50,299 bases of DNA from Treponema sp. Lineage in GTDB: Bacteria; Spirochaetota; Spirochaetia; Treponematales; Breznakiellaceae. The notes beneath the pieces were generated by a model. The model searched no databases. It saw only the letters and a program-made list of their open reading frames with translations, and was not told where the DNA came from. The stretch lies in assembly GCA_031281555.1 (NCBI GenBank), contig JAITFK010000053.1, forward strand, positions 1 through 50,299. The letters run 5' to 3'. Within the stretch, counting starts at the first letter, position 1. Each line of letters opens with the position of its first letter. Shown one piece after another: positions 7,921-17,000 of this stretch. Both the position numbers and the translations under genes were made by a program.

Positions 7921-10407
7921 ATGGCAGAATACGGAAAGTTTAACGACAAAGACGAGTTTGAAATTTTTGACCCGCGTACTCCGGAACCCTGGATTCACTA
8001 TCTGATTCGTCCTGACCAACCGGGAACACAAACTTTTTGTTCGGGGGTAAGTTACACGGGCGGCGGTTTCGATGTTCGCGGAACTCACGAGAATACTTTC
8101 GTGGATACGCAGTTGCACCTGAACGACGCCGACAACAAAGGACGTTATTGTTACATTGTAGACGCGAAAACCCGCGATTATTTTACAACCACCTGGCAGC
8201 CTGTAAAAAAAGACGGGCAGAAATTTAAAACTACTCTCGGATTCGGGTATATTAAATTTAATTCGGAATACAAAGGTATTAAAACAGAAGAAACGATGTT
8301 TGTCCCGAAAGAATTTGACGGCTGGGTTCAAAACATTGTCATTGAGAATACCGCAAACGAAACAAAAGAACTTGAAATTTATCCGTTCGTCCCGATTCAC
8401 ATGGGTGACGCGTTGATTCGCCTGCTTGCAGGCGATAACGACGGATTTTTCGGCGGAGCGAATTGGGACAAGGATTTAAACGCGATAGTTTTCCGCAGGA
8501 ATCACGGAACAAGCGTTGACGACAATAAAACAGAAATTAACGGAATGCTTGGAAACGTCGCGGCGTTTTACTCCACGCTGAACGGTGCAAACACCGAATA
8601 TGAAACAAACGAGGAACGTTTCACAGGCGACAGATTCCATTCGCTTGCGCAGCCGCTCGGAATCATTGACGCAAAACCTCTTTCAAATACAAATCAGGCG
8701 TATTTGCGCAGAACATGCGGAGTTTTCCGTAACAAAATTACGCTTAAAGCCGGTGAAAAAAAAGAATTCGCAATTGCGTTAATCGCTGGTTCTACAAAAG
8801 ACTATTATTTAAACGGCAAGAAGTACCTTAAAAGCGCGATTGAAACAGTAAGAAGCGCTCAAAGCCGCGAGAATATGTTATGCGAAGTAAAAAAATGGTG
8901 GGGCGATATGATGTCGCAATTTACCGTTTTAACGCCAAGCGCGAAAATAAACCGCGCTTTCAAATGGCTGCAGTATCAGTGCCGCATTGTGTATATTCTT
9001 AATCGAATGAAATCACGCTACCATACGGGGTACGAATACGGATGGGGGTTTCGTGATATTTTGCAGGACGTGAATTTCAATTTACCATATTCCCCACAAA
9101 CAGTAAAATCGTCTCTTAAACACATTGCCACGCAAATGTTTTCCAGCGGTGTCTCTTATCACAATTTCTTTATTGACCAGCCGGGAAACCGCAATATAGA
9201 AGCGTCTGATGATCCTATCTGGTTTCCGGCAGCTATCATAAAATATGTTAAAGAAACGGGTGATTTCGCTTTTTTGGATGAAGAAGCCGCGTACGCGGAA
9301 GTCCATGAAAAAGAAGGTGAAATTCACGGCACAATTTTAGAACATATAGAGAAGGCGATTGACAGGGTGTGGACAGACAGAAGCGACCGCGATTTACCGT
9401 ATATGAAGGATTGCGACTGGAACGATGACCTTAACGAACTGCGCAAGGGCGGCGAATGGAATAAGGACGTGGAGAGCGTTATGGTCGCGCAGCAATTGTA
9501 CAAGGTTATGTTTGATACAGCAGATTTGCTGAAAGCGGCGAACAGGGATACTTCTCTTGCGGACGAATATATCGCGCGAGCGAAAAAAGTATATGACGCG
9601 CTCGAAAAACACGCGATTGACAGGGAAGGTTATTATATCCGCGCACTGTCCAGAGTTCCCGATAAAAAAGATTTAGGAAGAAGCGAACACTCCGAGGCGA
9701 AAATTTTCCTTGAACCGCAGGCGTTTGGAATTAACTGTGAAACCGCAGATGAAAGCCGCGCGAAAATCGTAATTCAAAAAGTTGAAGAATATTTGGACAG
9801 CGAATTCGGAGCGCAAATTTGTTTTCCGGTTTACAACGGGCTTGCTCAACGTGAGGAGTTGCCGTCCAGAACCTGGAACATTGAAAAAGAACCGCCCGCA
9901 ATGAAAGAAAACGGTTCTATTTTTATGCATTTGAACGCGTGGCTCGTGCAGAGTTACGCGATTTTAAACCGCGGAGAAGCTGCCGTAAAATACTATGAAA
10001 AATGCCTGCCTGAAAATTTGGCAAGCGATCAGGATCGCTACAAAAGCGAGCCTTATGTTTATCCCGAATATGTCCGCGGGCGCGGCGGAATCGGTTTCGG
10101 ACAGGGCGGACATACATGGCTTACGGGAACCGCGCCTACAATGCACCAATCTCTTACCGAGTGGGTTTTAGGTTTGCAGCCTGATTATGGCGGACTTAAA
10201 ATAAATCCGAAAATCTCAAAGGATTGGAAAGAATTTTCGGCAAGACGGAACTACTGCGGAGCGGTTTATGAAATTGTTGTTAAAAACCCGAACGGCGTTG
10301 AGTTTGGAGTAAAATCAGTAACAGTTGACGGAATTGAAATTCAAGGCAATTTGATTAAGCCGCACAGTGACGGAAAAACACATAAAATTGAAGTTTTAAT
10401 GGGATGA
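7921..10407 (+). CDS. GH94-family glycoside phosphorylase, second of pair
   Basis: The 828-residue protein is homologous to the one at 5342 but clearly diverged, so the pair probably differs in chain length or linkage preference. It has the stretch KWLQYQCRIVYILNRMKSR, GWGFRDILQD, CDWNDDL (Asp at residue 502 expected as catalytic acid) and GHTWLTGTAPT. I chose the ATG at 7921, which has GAGG 8 nt upstream, rather than the in-frame TTG at 7909 that overlaps the previous stop. There is no signal peptide. Sugar 1-phosphate made here would go through the mutase at 3245. The acceptor-side loops differ between the two proteins, which is where specificity is normally set. Confidence 0.87.
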   Translation: MAEYGKFNDKDEFEIFDPRTPEPWIHYLIRPDQPGTQTFCSGVSYTGGGFDVRGTHENTFVDTQLHLNDADNKGRYCYIVDAKTRDYFTTTWQPVKKDGQKFKTTLGFGYIKFNSEYKGIKTEETMFVPKEFDGWVQNIVIENTANETKELEIYPFVPIHMGDALIRLLAGDNDGFFGGANWDKDLNAIVFRRNHGTSVDDNKTEINGMLGNVAAFYSTLNGANTEYETNEERFTGDRFHSLAQPLGIIDAKPLSNTNQAYLRRTCGVFRNKITLKAGEKKEFAIALIAGSTKDYYLNGKKYLKSAIETVRSAQSRENMLCEVKKWWGDMMSQFTVLTPSAKINRAFKWLQYQCRIVYILNRMKSRYHTGYEYGWGFRDILQDVNFNLPYSPQTVKSSLKHIATQMFSSGVSYHNFFIDQPGNRNIEASDDPIWFPAAIIKYVKETGDFAFLDEEAAYAEVHEKEGEIHGTILEHIEKAIDRVWTDRSDRDLPYMKDCDWNDDLNELRKGGEWNKDVESVMVAQQLYKVMFDTADLLKAANRDTSLADEYIARAKKVYDALEKHAIDREGYYIRALSRVPDKKDLGRSEHSEAKIFLEPQAFGINCETADESRAKIVIQKVEEYLDSEFGAQICFPVYNGLAQREELPSRTWNIEKEPPAMKENGSIFMHLNAWLVQSYAILNRGEAAVKYYEKCLPENLASDQDRYKSEPYVYPEYVRGRGGIGFGQGGHTWLTGTAPTMHQSLTEWVLGLQPDYGGLKINPKISKDWKEFSARRNYCGAVYEIVVKNPNGVEFGVKSVTVDGIEIQGNLIKPHSDGKTHKIEVLMG

Positions 10408-10414
10408 CGCGATG

Positions 10415-10443
10415 TTGACAAATTTCTTACAATAGTATGCAAT
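10415..10443 (+). promoter_or_regulatory. Promoter of the nitroreductase gene
   Basis: A perfect -35 TTGACA (10415-10420) is followed after 17 bases by TGCAAT (10438-10443), a 4-of-6 match to the -10. The predicted start near 10450 leaves a short leader with AAAGAGG before the ATG at 10463. This marks the boundary of the upstream GH94 operon. Confidence 0.5.
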
Positions 10444-10462
10444 TTATTACAAAGAGGCAAAA

Positions 10463-10969
10463 ATGAGTGAATTGATAGAAAACAGACGAAGCATAAGGAA
10501 ATTCAAAGCTGATAAACCTGTAACAAAAGAACAAATAAACAGTCTGCTGAAAGCCGCTATGCTGGCGCCGTCCGCGTGTAATACGCGCCCCTGGGAATTT
10601 ATCGCAATTACAAAAAGGGAAACTCTTGATGAGATTGTCAGAATTCACCCTTACGCCGGAATGTGTAAAACAGCGTCGGCGGCTGTCATTGTTGTCGCAA
10701 TTCCGCAGGAGAAAGACTTACCTCAAGGTTATTTCCCGCAGGACTGCGGGGCTGCAACCGAAAATATTCTGCTTGAAGCTGTCTCCTTGGGACTTGGCGC
10801 CTGCTGGTGCGGAATATACCCGAAAGAGGAACGTATTGCTCCGTTCAGGGAATCTTTTAACATTCATGAACCCAGGATTCCTTTTTGCGTTATCGCAATA
10901 GGCGTTCCCGATGAAGCTCCCGAAAGCAGAGGCTTTTTTGAAGAAGCTAAAATCACTTACATAGAATAA
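10463..10969 (+). CDS. Nitroreductase-family FMN oxidoreductase
   Basis: A 168-residue member of the nitroreductase fold, flavin-dependent enzymes that reduce nitro compounds, quinones or other electrophiles with NAD(P)H. The N-terminal IENRRSIRKFKADKPV is the FMN-phosphate-binding start of the family, LLKAAMLAPSACNTRPWEF is the second FMN-contact block, and GAATENILLEAVSLGLGACW is the dimer and FMN segment. The length is typical of the short subfamily. The Shine-Dalgarno AGAGG is well placed. The gene is convergent with the ThuA-like gene at 10998. The physiological substrate is not predictable. Confidence 0.9.
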   Translation: MSELIENRRSIRKFKADKPVTKEQINSLLKAAMLAPSACNTRPWEFIAITKRETLDEIVRIHPYAGMCKTASAAVIVVAIPQEKDLPQGYFPQDCGAATENILLEAVSLGLGACWCGIYPKEERIAPFRESFNIHEPRIPFCVIAIGVPDEAPESRGFFEEAKITYIE

Positions 10970-10997
10970 TAATAACTTGATCTTGTTTTTCCGCTTC

Positions 10998-11726
10998 CTA
11001 TAGATTTTCAAGAGGCGGCGCATTCGGACAATCAAGCGAACTTACTTTGACGATCGGTTTTGCCCATTTAACCGCGTTGATAATAATTTTTTGAATTGTC
11101 TCATTGTTGTAAATCGGAAAAGTCTCGTGCCCGGGCTGAAAGTAAAAAATTCTTCCGTATTCCCGCTGAAAAGTTACGCCGCTCCTGAAAACATTGCCTC
11201 CCTGAAACCATCCGATAAAAACAGTTTGCAGCGGCTGCGGAATGCCGAAAGGCTCTCCGTACATTTCCTCATGTTCAAGAACAAACTGCTCCGGGATTCC
11301 TTCGGCAATCGGGTGAGCCGGAGACGCTGTCCAAATCCTTTCTTTTTCAGCCGCCTCTCTCCAGCACAGTTGTCCGCTTGTTCCCATTAGAGACAGGAAC
11401 GGTTTTGACTTATGGGCAGAATGCAGAAAAATACTTCCCATGCCGCGCTGAACGTGATCGGTAACCCGTTTTACAATCCTGTCCTCAACCTTGTCATGCG
11501 CTATATGCCCCCACCAAATCAAAACGTCAGTATCGTCAAGAGCCGCGTCGGATAATCCCTGTTCTTCATCCGCAAGGACAGCCGTCTTCGCCTGTATATC
11601 AGGATTGCTGTTGAGAAAATCCGCGATAGTAATGTGTAAGCCCTTAGGATACACATTTACTACCTCAGGATTTTTTTGGTCGTCGGCGTATTCGTTCCAA
11701 ACCAGTACGTTTATTTTTTTACTCAT
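10998..11726 (-). CDS. ThuA-domain protein
   Basis: A 242-residue ThuA-like protein with a flavodoxin-like/class I amidotransferase-like fold. Opening strands NVLVWNEYADDQ, the block VLIWWGHIAHDKV and the late segment GRIFYFQPGHETFPIYNN are characteristic. Family members occur in sugar-utilisation loci (trehalose, sucrose and others), and the molecular activity is poorly defined. It lies 17 bases downstream of the Gfo/Idh/MocA dehydrogenase on the same strand and is probably co-transcribed from the promoter at 12871-12898; this pairing is common. No clear ribosome-binding site is visible. Confidence 0.85.
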   Translation of the reverse strand: MSKKINVLVWNEYADDQKNPEVVNVYPKGLHITIADFLNSNPDIQAKTAVLADEEQGLSDAALDDTDVLIWWGHIAHDKVEDRIVKRVTDHVQRGMGSIFLHSAHKSKPFLSLMGTSGQLCWREAAEKERIWTASPAHPIAEGIPEQFVLEHEEMYGEPFGIPQPLQTVFIGWFQGGNVFRSGVTFQREYGRIFYFQPGHETFPIYNNETIQKIIINAVKWAKPIVKVSSLDCPNAPPLENL

Positions 11727-11743
11727 AAAATTTCCAAATAAGA

Positions 11744-12832
11744 TTAACTTTCAAAATAATGCGGTTTGCCTGACTTCGCGGAAATATAGATACCTTCCAG
11801 TATTTTTGTAACAACCGCGGCCTGTTCCGGCTCTACATAGAGCTTGCCGTTGCCCCGGATCGCCTCCGCAAAAACATGCGCTTCCGCAATTGCCGGATCT
11901 TCGACATTGCCGCCGTAAAACGCCACGCCGCCCGCAGAAAACTGGGGCTTTAACGTGTATTGCCTGTTATTTTTTACTCCGTTAATGATCAATTCTCCCG
12001 GTTTGAGCATATCAGCGCCCGCTTTTGTTCCGCACAATGTTGTTACCGATTCCCTTACTTCCGTTGTGTTTAACGCCCAACTGCTCTGTAAAATAATTGT
12101 AGCGTTATTTTTCATTACGATAAAACCAAAAGCGGAATCTTCTACGGTAAATTTGTCCGTATCCCAGTCTCCCCAGGCATTACCCGCGTTTTTTTCCTTG
12201 TTAAGTTTGTGATAAACGGTTCCTACGGCGTAGGTCGGCTCGTAATTATTCATCATAAACAAAGTAAGATCGAGTGAATGTGTCCCGATATCAATAAGCG
12301 GACCGCCTCCCTGCTTTTCCTCATCAAGAAATACTCCCCATGTAGGCACTGCCCTGCGGCGGACAGCCGTCGCTTTTGCAAAATAAATATCGCCTAACGT
12401 TCCGTTTTCACATTCCTGCTTTAAATATAAACTGTCCGGTCTGTACCGGTTCTGATACCCTATAGTCAGCAGCTTACCGCTTTTATCACGCGCGGCAATC
12501 ATGGCTTTTGCTTCTTCATAATTCATTGCCATGGGTTTTTCACAAAGTACATTTTTGCCTGCATTTAACGCGGCAACGGTAATTTCACAGTGGGAACTGT
12601 TCGGAGTCAGCACCAGAACTGCATCAAGGTCTTCCTTTACAAGTTCGCGGTAATCTTTAGAAACTTTTCCCTTGCCTCCGCTGTATTCTTTATTTGCTTT
12701 TTCAGCTCTTTCAGGGATAATATCGCAAAACGCGGTCATCTCAATATCGCCGATTGCTTTTATGGAAGGCATATGTTTATTTTCAGCAATTCCGCCGCAT
12801 CCGACAATTCCATACTTTAATTTTTTACCCAT
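11744..12832 (-). CDS. Gfo/Idh/MocA-family NAD(P)-dependent dehydrogenase
   Basis: A 362-residue sugar or inositol-type dehydrogenase. The N-terminal Rossmann fold begins GIVGCGGIAENKHMP, the family motif EKPMAMN is present, and GGPLIDIGTHSLDL provides the conserved Asp and His of the catalytic region. The C-terminal alpha/beta domain follows. A Shine-Dalgarno AAGGAG precedes the ATG and a good sigma-70 promoter is visible upstream. With the ThuA-like neighbour it probably oxidises a sugar derivative. The substrate is unknown. Confidence 0.9.
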   Translation of the reverse strand: MGKKLKYGIVGCGGIAENKHMPSIKAIGDIEMTAFCDIIPERAEKANKEYSGGKGKVSKDYRELVKEDLDAVLVLTPNSSHCEITVAALNAGKNVLCEKPMAMNYEEAKAMIAARDKSGKLLTIGYQNRYRPDSLYLKQECENGTLGDIYFAKATAVRRRAVPTWGVFLDEEKQGGGPLIDIGTHSLDLTLFMMNNYEPTYAVGTVYHKLNKEKNAGNAWGDWDTDKFTVEDSAFGFIVMKNNATIILQSSWALNTTEVRESVTTLCGTKAGADMLKPGELIINGVKNNRQYTLKPQFSAGGVAFYGGNVEDPAIAEAHVFAEAIRGNGKLYVEPEQAAVVTKILEGIYISAKSGKPHYFES

Positions 12833-12870
12833 ATTTTTCTCCTTGATACTCTTTGATGGCTTTATTGGTT

Positions 12871-12898
12871 ATTATACTCTTAAAATTAATATTTTCAA
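12871..12898 (-). promoter_or_regulatory. Promoter of the dehydrogenase-ThuA operon
   Basis: On the minus strand TTGAAA (12898-12893) and TATAAT (12876-12871) are separated by 16 bases. The predicted start near 12864 leaves a leader of about 32 nt containing AAGGAG. This gene has a normal leader, unlike the divergent gene at 12997. Confidence 0.65.
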
Positions 12899-12911
12899 CT
12901 CTTACAACAGG

Positions 12912-12941
12912 GTTGTTTAAAAACTTCAGTTTTCAAACAAC
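12912..12941. repeat. Small palindromic repeat, copy A
   Basis: GTTGTTTAAAAAC (12912-12924), loop TTCA, GTTTTCAAACAAC (12929-12941) form a hairpin with one mismatch, followed by TTCCG. The loop, the GTTGTTT ends and the TTCCG flank match the copy at 48512-48541 read on the opposite strand, and the copy at 28142-28171 in part. It lies between two divergent promoters. Confidence 0.6.
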
Positions 12942-12961
12942 TTCCGCTGATAAAAATATAC

Positions 12962-12990
12962 TTCACATATGTTTACTCCTGTAATATAAT
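12962..12990 (+). promoter_or_regulatory. Promoter of the OppF-like/lhr pair, leaderless
   Basis: TTCACA (12962-12967), 17 bases, TATAAT (12985-12990). The boxes match consensus in 5 and 6 of 6 positions. The last -10 base lies 7 nt before the A of the ATG at 12997, and no Shine-Dalgarno sequence exists, so a leaderless mRNA is predicted. This is the clearest example in the window. Confidence 0.7.
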
Positions 12991-12996
12991 AAATCC

Positions 12997-14028
12997 ATGC
13001 AGTTATTGACCGTTTCCCGTTTGCGTAAACGCTTTAATCTTGAAGCCGGATTTTTTGCCCGTTTCGGACGTTTTGTCAATGCTGTAAATGATATTTCTTT
13101 TTCAATCGGTAAAAATGAATCTTACGGACTTGTAGGCGAGTCCGGCTGCGGAAAAACCACAACGGCGCGATTGCTGGTACGGATGTACGAAGCCGATTCA
13201 GGAGAAATCCTTTTCCACGGCGAAAAGACCGAAACTGTATCCACCCTGCAAAAAAACGAACTTCACAAATACCGTGAAAAAGTACGGTATGTATTTCAGG
13301 ATCCGGCGCGATCGCTTAATCCGCGCATGAGCGTCTACGAAGTCCTTGTTTCAGGATGCCGCCGTCCGCTGAGACGCAGGGGAATCGGCGAAAAAGAACT
13401 CAGGCAAAAAGCGGCGGCAATACTCGAAGAAGTAGGGCTCCAGGCGGCTGATCTTGAAAAACGCCCTTCGGAATTTTCAGGAGGGCAGCGTCAGAGAATT
13501 TCAATTGCCCGCGCCCTATTAATGGAGCCTGAACTGCTAATCTGCGATGAAGTTGTCTCCGCGCTTGATGTTTCAATTCAGGGACAAATACTTAATCTGT
13601 TACTCGACATTCGCAAGAAAAGAAATATCTCGTTCCTTTTCATCGCGCACGATTTAAAAGTAGCGTGTTATTTTTGCGACCGTATCGGCGTAATGTACCG
13701 GGGAGAAATTATGGAAGAAGCTCAAGCTGCACAGCTTTACCGCGAAGCCCTTCACCCGTACACTCAGCTTTTATTTTCTTCGGCGACAGGCGCGCAATAT
13801 ACGGATGAAAACGCCGAAACAAAAAAAGCAGGTAACGCTCAAATCCCCGAAGTTTCGCGTCTGCGTGAAATAAATTTATCAGGCGCTTCCTGCTCTTTTG
13901 CGGCAAGATGTCCTCTGGTAACAGAACGATGCCTCGGCGGACATCCCGCATTAACTGAAATTAAAACCGGACATTTTATCCGCTGTATAAATTATGCTGC
14001 CCCAAACATTTCATCCGATAATCCGTAG
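12997..14028 (+). CDS. Oligopeptide/dipeptide ABC transporter ATP-binding protein, OppF type
   Basis: A 343-residue ATPase that would energise import of peptides or, in some relatives, oligosaccharides. It has Walker A GESGCGKTT, the Q-loop region YVFQDPARSLNPRMS, signature FSGGQRQRIS, Walker B LLICDE and the C-terminal oligopeptide-transporter extension (ASCSFAARCPLVTERC). No OppA, B, C or D partner is present in the window, so it is an orphan here or serves a transporter elsewhere. Its 3' end overlaps lhr by 35 bases. The start is supported by the promoter spacing. Confidence 0.9.
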   Translation: MQLLTVSRLRKRFNLEAGFFARFGRFVNAVNDISFSIGKNESYGLVGESGCGKTTTARLLVRMYEADSGEILFHGEKTETVSTLQKNELHKYREKVRYVFQDPARSLNPRMSVYEVLVSGCRRPLRRRGIGEKELRQKAAAILEEVGLQAADLEKRPSEFSGGQRQRISIARALLMEPELLICDEVVSALDVSIQGQILNLLLDIRKKRNISFLFIAHDLKVACYFCDRIGVMYRGEIMEEAQAAQLYREALHPYTQLLFSSATGAQYTDENAETKKAGNAQIPEVSRLREINLSGASCSFAARCPLVTERCLGGHPALTEIKTGHFIRCINYAAPNISSDNP

Positions 14029-17000
14029 GTGGTTTTCTGAAACCTATGGAAACCCCACTTCCGTACAGGCTGAAAGCTGGCCGTTAATCGAAAGCGGGGA
14101 AAATGTCCTCGCTCTTGCTCCTACGGGCAGCGGTAAAACGCTTACAGCCTTTCTTTCCGCAATCTCCCGCTTTTGTTCACCGGCTGCAGATTCAAGTACG
14201 AGAACGCAGTATCCGGCGGACAAACTTTCGGTATTATACATTTCCCCGTTAAAGGCCCTGAATGAGGACATCAAGCGCAACCTGCTTGAACCGTTAGCTG
14301 CAATTAAAGTCCGTTTTGAAAAAGAAGGCTTACAATTCCCGCCAATCCGCGTTCAGACAAGATCGGGAGATACTCCCCAGTCGGAGCGCAGGCGTTTTTT
14401 TATTCATCCGCCGTCTATTCTTGCCCTTACGCCTGAAAGCCTTTCAATTCTGCTTTTGAACCCAAAAGGCAGGCAGACTCTTTCCTATGTTAAATATGTT
14501 ATTATTGACGAAATACACGCTATTCTAGGCAACAAGAGAGGAGCGTTTCTTTCCTGCCAGATAGACAGGCTCGCTCTTATCGCCGGGGAATTTCAGCGGA
14601 TAAGCCTTTCCGCAACCGTCCGCAATCCTGAGGCAGCGGCGGATTTTATCGCCGGAATCGGGCGTAAAGTGCGTATTGCCGCTCCGCCCGCTGAAAAGAA
14701 AATTGAGCTTCACATTGAATATCCCGATATTTCCATTGAAGCAAGCCAAAACCTTCCATCCAATATAAGAGAAGCTCTTTCCCCGTCAGGTAAACAGATG
14801 AGCCGTTATGCGCCGTTAATAAGCTATATATTAAGCCGTATATGGGAAGGCTCAACCCTGCTTGTATTCGCCGAATCGCGCAGACGCGCGGAAAGGCTGT
14901 GTTATTTTTTAAATCAGGCCGCAGCTGAGAAATTCACTCATAGCACCGAAAAAGCGAACCGTGTCTTTTCGGGAGCTGCTGCCTATCCGCATCATGGTTC
15001 TCTTTCCAAAGAAATCAGGCGCAGTGTGGAAAAAGGTTTTTCCGAAGGAAAAATTCCTTGCGTAATCGCCACTGCTTCTCTTGAACTTGGAATTGACATC
15101 GGCTGGGTGGATGAAGTTGTGCTTGCCGGAAGCACAGGCAATGTTTCACAGGCGCTTCAGCGCATCGGACGCTCCGGCCACAGCGTAGGAAAAGTCAGCA
15201 GAGGAAAGTTATTCGCTTTTCACGGAATGGATCTTCTTGCCGCGGCAGCTCTTAAAGACGCTGTGGACGAGCGCGACATAGAAGATATTTATCCTATAGA
15301 AAATCCGCTCGATATACTGGCGCAGCTTATTCTTGTTTTATGCAGCGAAAAGGAACGCAATATCGATGAGTTATACGAATTAATAAACAAATTCTATATT
15401 TTTAAAAATTTAAAATTTGAATCTTTTAACCGCGTTATACGAATGCTGGCAGGTCTTGGCTCAGCGGAGAACAGTACGCGGTTAAGAGAAATAAAACCCC
15501 GTATCTGGCTTGATAAAATCGAAGGGAAAATAGGAGTGACAGATGGTACTACTACCCTGCTCTATACATCAGGGGGAGTGATCGCAAACCGAGGGCTTTA
15601 TTCACTGCGCCTTGCGGACGGGACTAAAATCGGCGAACTTGACGAAGAATTTGTATGGGAACGCAGAATCGGCGATTGTTTTGATTTTGGAGCGCGGGGC
15701 TGGCGTATAAAAAACATAAGCTCTGAATCTGTGGAAGTAACTCCGCTTGAGAACGTTGCGGATTTTATTCCTTTCTGGAAAGGAGACATTCCTTTCCGCA
15801 GTATCAATTTAACAAACAGGATACTGGCTATTCTTGAAAATTTTAACAATAAAAACGATATAAAAACACATATTTCAGCGCCCACGCGTGAATCACTTAA
15901 AGCTTTCCTTGAATCCCAGCGTACATCACAGCAAGGACTTCCGTTACCCGACACAAAAAATATTGCTGTAGAAATTGTAAAAGGAACTGAATTAAACAGG
16001 GATTTTTATTCAATTATTTTGCATAACTTCAGGGGAGGACAGTTAAATTATCCGCTTTCGCTTGCGCTGTCATCCGAAATGGAAGAAACAATCGGGCTTC
16101 GTGTCGAATGTTTCCCAAGCGATGACAATATACTTTTCCTTTTACCGCGGCATGGACTTGATGATACTTATTCACCGGAAAAAATTCTTCGCGGCGCGAT
16201 AATTGCTCTTGAAAATACAGATACAACCGGCATCAGCAGAGGAGAAAGGTTTTTCAGAAACCGCCTTGAAAGCTCCGCTCTTTTCGGCGCGAATTTCCGC
16301 GAAGCCGCGGAAAGGAGTTTATTAATCCCGAAATCACCGTTTGGTAAACGCACCCCGCTTTGGATCATACGTCAAAGATCAAAGCGGCTTTTTGACGCTG
16401 TTGTAAATGATGAAGGTTTCCCGGCAACAGCGGAAGCATGGCGGAGCTGCCTTGTCGATTCTTTTGATATGGACGGATTCCGCGATTTAATCAGTTCCAT
16501 TAACAACGGAAGCATAACTCTGTCGTTTTTTCAAACCATTCTGCCCTCTCCGTTTTCCGCGAATATTGTCAGGCAGGAAACAAATAACTTCATGTATGAA
16601 TACGATGAGCGAAAAGATCTGGCAGGTAAAAACCATTTCGCTTCTCTTTCCGACAAGGTAATAGAAGACGCGATCGGCAATGAAGCGCTGCGCCCTGTAT
16701 TAAAGACTGAAACAATTAACAATTTTGTCTCAAGGCTTCGAAGAGAAATCGCGGGGTGGGCTCCTGAAGACAGTCTTGCGTTAAACGAATGGGTTAAAGA
16801 GCGAATAGCGATTCCATCTGATGAATGGAAAATATTAAAAGCCGCCATACCGGAAACGGTTGTAAAAGAACTTGACGAAAATAAAATTAAAAATGTTACG
16901 TGCAATGATTCGGCAATCGTTTGCGTCGTTCACCGTGAGTGGGAAGAAAACTGGAAAAATGAGCCTTTAAGCCTTCTCAGTCAATGGCTGCGTTATGAGG

